Below, in pieces: positions 1 through 6,863 of a stretch of 64,000 bases of DNA. The stretch covers positions 1 to 64,000 of the forward strand of contig JARLHY010000021.1 in NCBI GenBank assembly GCA_031292015.1, in the 5' to 3' direction. Origin of the DNA: Negativicutes bacterium (GTDB lineage Bacteria; Bacillota_C; Negativicutes; Sporomusales_B; JARLHX01). Every line of letters begins with the position of its first letter. Position 1 is the first letter of the stretch. Below the pieces are notes generated by a model that searched no databases, was not told the DNA's origin, and worked only from the letters and a program-made list of their open reading frames with translations. The position numbers and the translations under genes are program-made.

Positions 1-114
1 AGTCACGGAGCCACCCGTCAAACGGGTGGCTTGGGTTAGCCCTGTAAGGGCCTGCTACAAGCTGAGTCTCAAGACTCACTGAAAAGGTCTGCCAACCGCA
101 CAACTTTTTCAGTC

Positions 115-130
115 AGCCCCTAAAGGGGCT
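115..130 (+). terminator. Hairpin plus T-run facing into the 3' end of tnpA
   Basis: A 6-bp GC-rich stem (115-120 with 125-130) is followed on the plus strand by CTTTTT. Read in the plus direction it resembles an intrinsic terminator, and it would stop transcripts entering the element antisense to tnpA. It may also belong to the folded end recognised by the transposase. Confidence 0.5.
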
Positions 131-134
131 CTTT

Positions 135-602
135 TTATGACTTTTTGACGTACTCACCCGTAAACGGGTCAATCAGTTCCTTCAGGCATAGTTGATCGGC
201 AACTATATCGTCTTGCAATTGTTCCCTGATATATTTCTCAATCGCCTCTTTATTTCGCCCTACTGTATCTACAAAATATCCCCGGCACCAAAATTGCCTA
301 TTACCATACTTGTATTTCAAGTTCGCATGCCTATCAAATATCATCAACGAGCTTTTCCCTTTTAAATATCCCACGAAATACGCCACACTGATCTTAGGCG
401 GTATGCTCAATAACATATGGATGTGATCCGGGCATGCATTGGCTTCGTGGATTTCTACCCCTTTGTACTCACATAGCTTTCTTAGTATCACTCCAATGTC
501 CGCTTTGATTTTCCCGTATATGACCTGTCTTCTATATTTGGGTGCAAAAACGATGTGATATTTACATCGCCACTTGCTGTGTGCTAAACTTTTACTATCC
601 AT
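135..602 (-). CDS. tnpA: IS200-type Y1 transposase TnpA
   Basis: This 155-residue protein matches the IS200 TnpA family in length and motifs. The HUH metal site is HIHMLLSIPP near residue 61, and the catalytic Tyr lies in the C-terminal helix (YIREQLQDD, about residue 125). In the family, TnpA cuts and joins single-stranded DNA at hairpin ends, a peel-and-paste mechanism. ATG at 602 follows an AAAGGAGG site at good spacing. The reading frame is intact, so the element may be active. The leader can fold back over the ribosome-binding site (611-666). Confidence 0.93.
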   Translation of the reverse strand: MDSKSLAHSKWRCKYHIVFAPKYRRQVIYGKIKADIGVILRKLCEYKGVEIHEANACPDHIHMLLSIPPKISVAYFVGYLKGKSSLMIFDRHANLKYKYGNRQFWCRGYFVDTVGRNKEAIEKYIREQLQDDIVADQLCLKELIDPFTGEYVKKS

Positions 603-610
603 TTGGATGC

Positions 611-666
611 GCCTCCTTTGTTAATTATGCGGTCGGCAAACCTGCATCTATTTTAACAAAGGAGGC
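611..666 (-). promoter_or_regulatory. Leader hairpin that sequesters the tnpA ribosome-binding site
   Basis: A perfect 14-bp inverted repeat pairs 611-624 with 653-666 across a 28-nt loop. The strand nearer the gene contains the AAAGGAGG of tnpA, so folding the mRNA hides the site. Sequestration of the translation start is known for IS200 of enteric bacteria and keeps transposase expression low. Confidence 0.7.
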
Positions 667-738
667 TTTTCTTTTCGACGCATAGCTATAAGCTTCTTGG
701 AACCACCTGCCTAGCAGGTGGTTTTCGCTTACGCAAGA

Positions 739-771
739 AAAGGAACGGCCACCGAAAGTGGCCGTTCCTTT
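739..771 (-). terminator. Intrinsic terminator of the iron alcohol dehydrogenase operon
   Basis: A 14-bp perfect stem (739-752 with 758-771) closes a 5-nt loop just past the stop codon at 790. It is followed on the minus strand by a T-rich run, and T-rich sequence also lies within the arm on the other side. Confidence 0.8.
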
Positions 772-789
772 AATCGTCCCGCGCCTTGC

Positions 790-1941
790 TTACAGGCTGT
801 CGCGGTAAATCTCCTTCACCTCGGCCGGGCTGGGCACCCGGGGGTTGTTGTCGATAACGAACTTCATTGTCTTGAAGGCATTGGCGGTAAGCCAGTCCAG
901 ATGCTCTTGCGTCACCCCGAAATCCCGCAGCTTCCGCACCATATTCACCCTGGCGATGAGAGCGCCGACCAGCTCAATGCTTTTTTCAGCCGCGGCCTCA
1001 ATGGTCATGTTTTTGATATCTGTGCCCATCGCCTTGGCGATCATGGCGAACTTTTGCGGCACTTGCCGGCAGGCGAATTTCATGGTCGGCAGGAACAGCG
1101 CCGCCAGCCCTTCACCGTGAGCCACGTCGAACAGGCCGCTGACCGGGTGTTCCATGCCATGGGCCAGCGTTGTGGCGGTGGCGTCGATGGCCATACCGGC
1201 TAGGGTGTTGGCAAACACGACTTTTTCCCAAGCCGCAAGGTTGCTGCTGTCATCGTAGACCGCCGGCAAATTCTCGGCCAGCAGGGCGATCGCCTGCAGA
1301 CAGAACATGTCGGTCATCGGATTGCCTTTTTGCGAAATGTAGGACTCAATGGCGTGGAACAGCGCGTCCAGACCAGGTCCGGCGATCGAGCCCTTCGACA
1401 GGGTCGTCAGCAGCTCCGGGTCAATGATCGATGCTTTGGGATAATTAAAGGGCGACCGAATTGCCTTTTTGTCATGGGTTTCCGGGTTGGTCAGCACCGC
1501 GGCGCAGTTTCCTTCACTGCCTGTGCCTGCCGTTGTCGTGATCATGATCGACGGCAAAGCTCCGACCCCTGGCTTGCCGAAGATATACTCGTTGATATCG
1601 CCTTCGTTGACCGCCATGAACGCGGTGGCCTTCGCCGCGTCCATCGAACTGCCGCCGCCCAGGCCGATCACTACATCGCATTTTTCGCTGCGGGCCAGAG
1701 CTGCCGCTTCCAGAGCCATTGTCGTCAGCGGATTGGCGGCAATCTTGCCGTAGACCACGACCTCAAGGCCCTCCTCTTTCAGGTAACCGACCACCCTGTC
1801 CAGCAGTCCCGTCCGGGCAGAGCTCCCTGACGTGACGATCAGAGCTTTGCCGCCGTGCTGCCGGGCGATCTTGCCGACCATCGCCAGCTGGCCGCAGCCG
1901 AAAACCAGCCGGACCGGATTATGATATTCAAACAGAGTCAT
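790..1941 (-). CDS. Iron-containing (group III) alcohol dehydrogenase
   Basis: This 383-residue protein has the standard length of the family, which interconverts alcohols and aldehydes or ketones with NAD(P)H in the cytoplasm. The nucleotide-binding motif GGGSSMDAAK is at 95-104. The metal ligands are visible as Asp192 and His196 (GLDALFHAIES), His261 (HGMEHPVSG) and His275 (VAHGEG). It is the last gene of a likely operon with the MFS permease (34-bp gap), the UroD-like protein and a GntR regulator, and it ends at the terminator 739-771. The substrate cannot be read from sequence; the context suggests an alcohol or hydroxy acid taken up by the permease. Confidence 0.9.
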   Translation of the reverse strand: MTLFEYHNPVRLVFGCGQLAMVGKIARQHGGKALIVTSGSSARTGLLDRVVGYLKEEGLEVVVYGKIAANPLTTMALEAAALARSEKCDVVIGLGGGSSMDAAKATAFMAVNEGDINEYIFGKPGVGALPSIMITTTAGTGSEGNCAAVLTNPETHDKKAIRSPFNYPKASIIDPELLTTLSKGSIAGPGLDALFHAIESYISQKGNPMTDMFCLQAIALLAENLPAVYDDSSNLAAWEKVVFANTLAGMAIDATATTLAHGMEHPVSGLFDVAHGEGLAALFLPTMKFACRQVPQKFAMIAKAMGTDIKNMTIEAAAEKSIELVGALIARVNMVRKLRDFGVTQEHLDWLTANAFKTMKFVIDNNPRVPSPAEVKEIYRDSL

Positions 1942-1975
1942 GAATAGACACCTCCAAATCCTTTACAAACCATTT

Positions 1976-3286
1976 TTATGCTGTCGCATTCTTCTGGGCG
2001 GCCTGCGGATCGGCGTTTTTCGGGAATGCCAGAACCGACAGGGTGCACAGCAGGGCGAAAGAAGCCAGGACATAGATGCCGGCGTCGGTCGAACCGGTGA
2101 GGTCTTTCAGGAACCCCACGAAATACGGGCCGAAAAAGCCCCCCAGGTTGCCTACCGAACTGATGATGGCAATCCCCACGGCAGCCGCGCCCTCACTGAG
2201 GAACATATGGGGCAGCGTCCAGAAGGTGCCGATAAAGCCGTAAAACCCGGCCATCGTGATACAGAGGAAAAACACGGACAGCGGCAGATTGCTGGTCATC
2301 GTCAGGGCCAGCAGGCCGATGAAGCTGACGAAGATCGGCGTGGCCACATGCCAGCGGCGTTCGCCGGTCTTGTCCGAGTGCCTGGCGATCAGAACCATCG
2401 CGATGACCCCGCAGATGTAGGGCAGGGTCGAAACCAGCCCGATCTGGGTATTTGTCATCATTTTCGACAGCGCCCGCAGGATCTGCGGCATCCACATTCC
2501 CAGGCCGTACATCGCCAAAACCATGCAAATATGAACCCAGGAAATGTGCCACACCCGGAAATTGCCGAAAACGGCCCACTTCGATACTTTCAGCTTGGCG
2601 GCTTTGATCTCGTGCTCTTTCTTGAGCTCGGCCACCAGCCAGGCCTTTTCTTCCGGTGTCAAAAACTTGGCCTGCTCCGGCCGGTCAATCATGACAAACA
2701 GCGTAACAAGGCCCATGATTACAGCCGGAATCCCCTCCAGGATGAACATCCACCGCCAGCCGACCAGTCCGTACCAGTTGGCGTTATCCATGATCCAGGC
2801 CGAAACCGGTCCGACAAGAATATTGGCGATCGCCATGCCGCAGATGTAGAAGGATACCGCCTTGGCCAGATGCTTGGCCGGAAACCAGAAGGTAAGGTAT
2901 AAGATCATACAGGGGTGAAAGCCCGCTTCGGCCGCCCCGAGCAGAAACCGCATAATCCCCATCTGGGTTATGCTGTGGACAAAACCGGTGGCCACCGTGA
3001 CCAGCCCCCAGGTGATGAGGATCCGAGCGACCCAGATTCTGGCGCCGACCTTGTGCATGATGACATTACTGGGTACTTCGAAGAAAAAGTAGGCTATGAA
3101 GAAAATTCCGGCCAGCATTCCGAAAGCGGTGGCACTGATCCCCAGATCCTTGTTCATCTGGAGGGCGGCAAACCCGATGTTTACCCGGTCGACCATGGCG
3201 ATGACATACAGGAACATGATATACGGGACAATCTTCCATCTTACCTTGCTCATCAGCTTGTTCTCATCGAAGGTACGGGTTTCCAT
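1976..3286 (-). CDS. MFS transporter, anion:cation symporter (ACS) type
   Basis: This 436-residue protein has about twelve hydrophobic segments. The N-terminal signature after helix 1, DRVNIGFAALQMNKDLGIS, followed by YFFFEVPSN, is typical of the ACS subfamily that carries organic anions such as aromatic acids, tartrate, glucarate or galactonate. A GGGAGG site precedes ATG 3286. It lies between the UroD-like gene and the alcohol dehydrogenase, so it probably imports the substrate of this operon. Confidence 0.9.
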   Translation of the reverse strand: METRTFDENKLMSKVRWKIVPYIMFLYVIAMVDRVNIGFAALQMNKDLGISATAFGMLAGIFFIAYFFFEVPSNVIMHKVGARIWVARILITWGLVTVATGFVHSITQMGIMRFLLGAAEAGFHPCMILYLTFWFPAKHLAKAVSFYICGMAIANILVGPVSAWIMDNANWYGLVGWRWMFILEGIPAVIMGLVTLFVMIDRPEQAKFLTPEEKAWLVAELKKEHEIKAAKLKVSKWAVFGNFRVWHISWVHICMVLAMYGLGMWMPQILRALSKMMTNTQIGLVSTLPYICGVIAMVLIARHSDKTGERRWHVATPIFVSFIGLLALTMTSNLPLSVFFLCITMAGFYGFIGTFWTLPHMFLSEGAAAVGIAIISSVGNLGGFFGPYFVGFLKDLTGSTDAGIYVLASFALLCTLSVLAFPKNADPQAAQKNATA

Positions 3287-3362
3287 TCATTACTTTCCTC
3301 CCTTTAGTATAGTTTGGCAACATAATACCGTAGGAGTTCTACGGATATCACCTCAGGAAGAC

Positions 3363-3383
3363 GGCCCGGACCCAGTCCGGGCC
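3363..3383 (-). other. GC-rich intercistronic hairpin
   Basis: An 8-bp perfect stem (3363-3370 with 3376-3383) lies just after the UroD-like stop codon and has no T-run behind it. It may stabilise the upstream mRNA segment or mark a processing site inside the operon. A second small palindrome lies at 3329-3345. Confidence 0.4.
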
Positions 3384-3392
3384 CAAAACGCG

Positions 3393-4442
3393 CTAGAAAC
3401 TGCCGGCTAACTCGCCGACCGCCTGCCGGAAAGCCTCGATATTCTCCACGCTGACCTCGCTGGTAATGCCCTGCGCCGGGGCGATGAGGTAGCCGCCGCC
3501 CTTGCCCAGGATCGCGGCAGTCTGCCGGACATCCTCCTTGACCTGCTCAGGTGTTCCGAAAGCCAGCGCCCCGGCGGTCGAGATGCCGCCATAAAAGGTC
3601 AGTGCCTCGCCGAACTGTTCTTTGACTGTGGTTATATCCATGGCATCAGGCTGAATCGGATTCAGGATGCTGAGACCCATCTCGATGAAATCAGGAATAA
3701 TCGGCAGAATGTCGCCGCAGCTATGGTGCATCACCGGAATTCCCGCTTCCTGATACACCTGCCAGACCCGCTTCAGGCGAGGTTTGATAAACTCGCGCCA
3801 CATCGCCGGGGAAAAGAGCATGCCAGTCTTTCCGCCGTAGTCGTCGCCTGTTCGCCCGCAGCCCACACCCAGCTTGACATACCTTTTTGCCACCGCCACC
3901 TGGTAGTCGGTAATTCTGTCCAGCAGGGTCCCGGCGAAGTCCGGATTCAGATAAAAATCCATCAGGAAATTGTCAAAGCCCCGCAGCGTCCAGGCCCGTT
4001 CAAAAATGCAATAGATCTGATAAGAAGTGACAAGATAATCCTGACCGTAGGTGGCGACCACTTTTTCGGCCCGGGCCAGCAGCCCGTCGGCGTTGGGATC
4101 GGGAAATTCGTAGCCGGCCCACTGGTCCATATCGGCCAGCGGATGCACCACCGGCAGCGGTCCTTCCTGCCCGTTCGAGTAGCCCACCCCCCAAGAATCG
4201 AAGGAAAGGTCGCTGTCAGCCAGTTGGCGGGCCTTGATGTTGCCCACGGCGTCGTTGAGATAGGCGTAAACGATGTGATTGCCCAAAAACGAGACCGCCT
4301 GCGGCTCACTGGCCAGGCCCCAGTGTTTCAGCATCTTGTCCAGGCAGGCCCCGGAAAAATCGATCTGGGTCGGCAGACGGTCGATTTCCTGGCGTTTCAT
4401 CGTCCGCAGCAAGCGTTCTTTCGGCGTTAATTTCTGATTCAT
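3393..4442 (-). CDS. Uroporphyrinogen decarboxylase-fold protein (UroD/MtaA/CmuA-like)
   Basis: This 349-residue protein opens with LTPKERLLRTMKRQEIDRLP, the typical start of non-haem UroD homologues. It carries an HHSCGDILPII motif around residue 240, the His-x-Cys region that binds zinc in MtaA-type methyltransferases. In acetogens and methanogens such proteins move methyl groups from corrinoid proteins to a thiol or to tetrahydrofolate. No corrinoid protein or activator is nearby, so a methyltransferase role is only an inference. It is followed after 106 bp by the MFS gene and preceded after 19 bp by GntR. AGGAG before ATG 4442 supports the start. Confidence 0.8.
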   Translation of the reverse strand: MNQKLTPKERLLRTMKRQEIDRLPTQIDFSGACLDKMLKHWGLASEPQAVSFLGNHIVYAYLNDAVGNIKARQLADSDLSFDSWGVGYSNGQEGPLPVVHPLADMDQWAGYEFPDPNADGLLARAEKVVATYGQDYLVTSYQIYCIFERAWTLRGFDNFLMDFYLNPDFAGTLLDRITDYQVAVAKRYVKLGVGCGRTGDDYGGKTGMLFSPAMWREFIKPRLKRVWQVYQEAGIPVMHHSCGDILPIIPDFIEMGLSILNPIQPDAMDITTVKEQFGEALTFYGGISTAGALAFGTPEQVKEDVRQTAAILGKGGGYLIAPAQGITSEVSVENIEAFRQAVGELAGSF

Positions 4443-4461
4443 AGCACACTCCTAATATGTT

Positions 4462-5118
4462 TTATAGTTTGTCAAATACGTCCATAATATGGGCCTGAAT
4501 AGCCGCTTTGGCTTTCTCGACGTCCCTTTCTTCCAGTATTTCCAGCAGCAGCCGATGATCGTCGTATTCTTGGAGCTGCTTATCCTGAACCTTGGGATGG
4601 ATAAAATTGATGAAGCGGCAGACATGCCCCTGCAGCATGGTCCAGCTTCGCTTATAGGCTTCAATCCTCGACCAGTTGATAATCGTCCAGTGAAACTCAA
4701 TATCCAGGGCCGACATCGTCGAATAATCGCCAAGATTGCTCTTTTTCTCCTGCATCGCGTCAACAATGTCATGCAGCTCACCGAAATTCTTTTTCGACAG
4801 ATTCGCCAGGACCAGTTCGATCACTTTAGCCTCGATCAACGAACGCAGCTGAAACATGTGATACATTTCGTCCATATTGATGTCGGCGACAAAAGCCCCT
4901 TTGTATTTGATCGAGGTTACAAGACCTTCCTCTTCCAAACCGCACAGCGCCTCGCGGATCGGGATCGGACTGACCTGCAGCTCCTTGGCCACTTCCGTTT
5001 CCACGATTCGCTGGCCCGGCTTCAGCCGGCCGTCAATGATATTGGCCCGAATGATCTGTCTGATAGTGTCTTTCAAGGACTTTGACGAATACATGCCTTG
5101 TTTTTCATCCTGACTCAT
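4462..5118 (-). CDS. GntR-family transcriptional regulator with FCD domain
   Basis: This 218-residue protein has an N-terminal winged helix (about 12-80; GQRIVETEVAKELQVSPIPIREALCGLEEEGLV) and an alpha-helical FCD ligand domain to the C-terminus, a typical FadR-subfamily layout. FCD domains usually bind small organic acids through metal-coordinating Asp/His residues. It is the first gene of the operon with the UroD-like, MFS and alcohol dehydrogenase genes. Three TTATATATAA palindromes immediately upstream (5142-5189) are the obvious candidate operators. GAGGAG before ATG 5118 supports the start. Confidence 0.88.
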   Translation of the reverse strand: MSQDEKQGMYSSKSLKDTIRQIIRANIIDGRLKPGQRIVETEVAKELQVSPIPIREALCGLEEEGLVTSIKYKGAFVADINMDEMYHMFQLRSLIEAKVIELVLANLSKKNFGELHDIVDAMQEKKSNLGDYSTMSALDIEFHWTIINWSRIEAYKRSWTMLQGHVCRFINFIHPKVQDKQLQEYDDHRLLLEILEERDVEKAKAAIQAHIMDVFDKL

Positions 5119-5141
5119 AATTACTCCTCGCTTGTCTGAAA

Positions 5142-5189
5142 TTATATATAAATTTCAATATTATATATAATAATCATAATTATATATAA
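5142..5189 (-). promoter_or_regulatory. Three TTATATATAA palindromes at 19-bp intervals upstream of gntR
   Basis: Identical 10-bp palindromes start at 5142, 5161 and 5180, exactly 19 bp apart, in the AT-rich promoter region 24-71 bp upstream of the GntR start. The regular spacing suggests a multi-site operator for autoregulation, though AT-rich promoter DNA alone could give one or two such words. Confidence 0.6.
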
Positions 5190-5233
5190 TATTTCTCGCC
5201 CTGGCAACCGTTTCCAGACGAACGAACAGCAAA

Positions 5234-5263
5234 AAAGGCTTTAGGTTTTCACCTAAAGCCTTT
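5234..5263 (-). terminator. Terminator of the MASE3 histidine kinase (CTTTAGG family)
   Basis: A 13-bp perfect stem (5234-5246 with 5251-5263) is followed on the minus strand by a T-run, just beyond the kinase stop at 5292. Its stem core recurs in four other terminators in this window. Confidence 0.85.
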
Positions 5264-5291
5264 CAGATGGCTGTTTTTTTTTGCATCCCAA

Positions 5292-6863
5292 TTACTCTGG
5301 ATTTTTCGGTATGGCGAAGCTCATTCTTGTCCCGACTCCCAGCTCGGCCTCGCACCACACCCGGCCACCCATCTGTCTGACAAGCGTCTTCACATAAGCC
5401 AGCCCCATTCCTTCGCCGGCGACATCCTGCTTACCCGCCCGCCGGAAAACATCAAACACCTTCTCCGTATCCTCAGCGGCGATTCCCCGTCCGTTGTCCT
5501 CAACACTGAACATGAATGTATCTCCGTTTTCCTTGCAATCAATGCCGATTCTCCCGGCGCGGGCAGGTTCCAGGTACTTAATGGCATTATCAAGCAAATT
5601 GCCGATAATCTGTTCCATGGCCAGGCGGTCACTTGTGAGTTGCGGCAAAGAGCCCAGGTCGACCTGGATATTCTTCTGCTCGATCTGGTGATTGAAGGTC
5701 TGCAAAATAGCGCCGACAAGTTCCTTCATATCAATGCTTTCGTTGTGCCATTCCCGCCGGCCGATCCGGGACAGTTTCAGCAGCTCCGCAATCATTCTGT
5801 CCATACGGTCCACGGAAGAGCCGATAAATTGGAGTGCTTCCGGGACATCCTGTTCCAGCACCCTGACGACCTCGCCGCGGCTGGTTTCCGAAAGATTGCA
5901 ACGCGCCTCCTGCAGCTTTTCCGTCAGCAGCTCAAGGGAATCTTGAAGTTCCCGGGAAAAACCTTTAATATTGATCAGCGGCGCCCTGAGGTCATGCGAA
6001 ACAATGCTGGCGAAACTGGTGATCTCGCTGTTTTTTTCCGCCAGTTCAGCCGCATAGTGTTCCAGTTTGCTGTAGGCCTGATTCAGCTGGAAAAAAAGCA
6101 GGTTAAACGGTTCTTTAAGACTTGTTTCGACAATCGCCCGGTACAAAAAGAAGTAGGCCGTCACCTTGAACAAATGGCCGATCATGTTTTGCCAGCCGTA
6201 CATGTAGGTATAGAAGGTAAAAGCCAGTTCGGTGCAGACGGATGTGACGAAAAAAATCAGCAGCAGCCGGTACACATTCCGGTGAAACTGGTTTTTATGA
6301 TGCACGAGCAGCACGACCCCGGCCGCAAGCACCAACGAAATGATATATTCGCTGTATATTTTGAACGGAGTAAGCCCCTGGCCATCTTCGAAACAAACCG
6401 GGAATACATTCCACCGGAACACCGCCAACAACGCCAGCGCAGCCAAAACAGCATAGCCGATAAGTACATGGCGGGGCCTGACCGGCCTGACAAGCGAAAG
6501 TCCCGCGAGCAGCATGCCGAAGCTGTCCAGGTATCTGGCAACAATCCACATCTGGGGGCCCAGATTGGTGCCTGCGTCGGGAAAAATCCCCATCCCCTCG
6601 TATCCCAGAGTATGCAGTAAATCAAATAACCCGGCAAAGGCGTAGCTGATACCGATAATCGGAATAAAGGCGTTGTTGATATTTTTATAGGTATTGTAAA
6701 CAATCAGCGCAATAGTGAAACTGACGATGATTGTGAACAACTCGGTAAAGGTATGAAACAGCAAGTAGTTTTGGCTGCTAACGTATCCGGCTCCCGCCAA
6801 TAGGCAGGCTCCCGGCAGAATAGCAGTCTTCAGACTGATATCGGCTTGTCGGGCATCAACCAT
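5292..6863 (-). CDS. Membrane sensor histidine kinase with MASE3 domain
   Basis: From ATG 6863 this is a 523-residue kinase; the frame is open further upstream, but that part only shadows the preceding gene. The N-terminal ~240 residues form several membrane helices with the MASE3 signature (LFHTFTELFTIIVSF, then DLLHTLGYEGMG and WIVARYLDSFGMLLAG). A HisKA domain follows (SHDLRAPLINIKGF, phospho-His290), then a HATPase with N box LLDNAIKYLEP and G boxes DNGRGI and GEGMGLAYV. The start overlaps the stop of the upstream kinase by 8 bp, so the two are translationally coupled. The ligand and the response regulator are unknown; no regulator gene is near. Confidence 0.88.
   Translation of the reverse strand: MVDARQADISLKTAILPGACLLAGAGYVSSQNYLLFHTFTELFTIIVSFTIALIVYNTYKNINNAFIPIIGISYAFAGLFDLLHTLGYEGMGIFPDAGTNLGPQMWIVARYLDSFGMLLAGLSLVRPVRPRHVLIGYAVLAALALLAVFRWNVFPVCFEDGQGLTPFKIYSEYIISLVLAAGVVLLVHHKNQFHRNVYRLLLIFFVTSVCTELAFTFYTYMYGWQNMIGHLFKVTAYFFLYRAIVETSLKEPFNLLFFQLNQAYSKLEHYAAELAEKNSEITSFASIVSHDLRAPLINIKGFSRELQDSLELLTEKLQEARCNLSETSRGEVVRVLEQDVPEALQFIGSSVDRMDRMIAELLKLSRIGRREWHNESIDMKELVGAILQTFNHQIEQKNIQVDLGSLPQLTSDRLAMEQIIGNLLDNAIKYLEPARAGRIGIDCKENGDTFMFSVEDNGRGIAAEDTEKVFDVFRRAGKQDVAGEGMGLAYVKTLVRQMGGRVWCEAELGVGTRMSFAIPKNPE

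Larger units (their letters stand above)
1..730 (-). mobile_element. IS200/IS605-family insertion sequence (IS200 type, tnpA only)
   Basis: The element holds a single Y1 transposase gene flanked by subterminal hairpins instead of terminal inverted repeats, which is the IS200/IS605 design. A 9-bp stem with a 3-nt loop lies at 10-30, and a 10-bp stem with a 3-nt loop at 701-723; both have a CCACC/GGTGG core. Further foldback sequence fills 60-130. No TnpB is present. It sits directly beyond the terminator of the iron alcohol dehydrogenase, a neutral place to insert. Exact ends were not determined, and the downstream end may lie outside the window. Confidence 0.8.
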
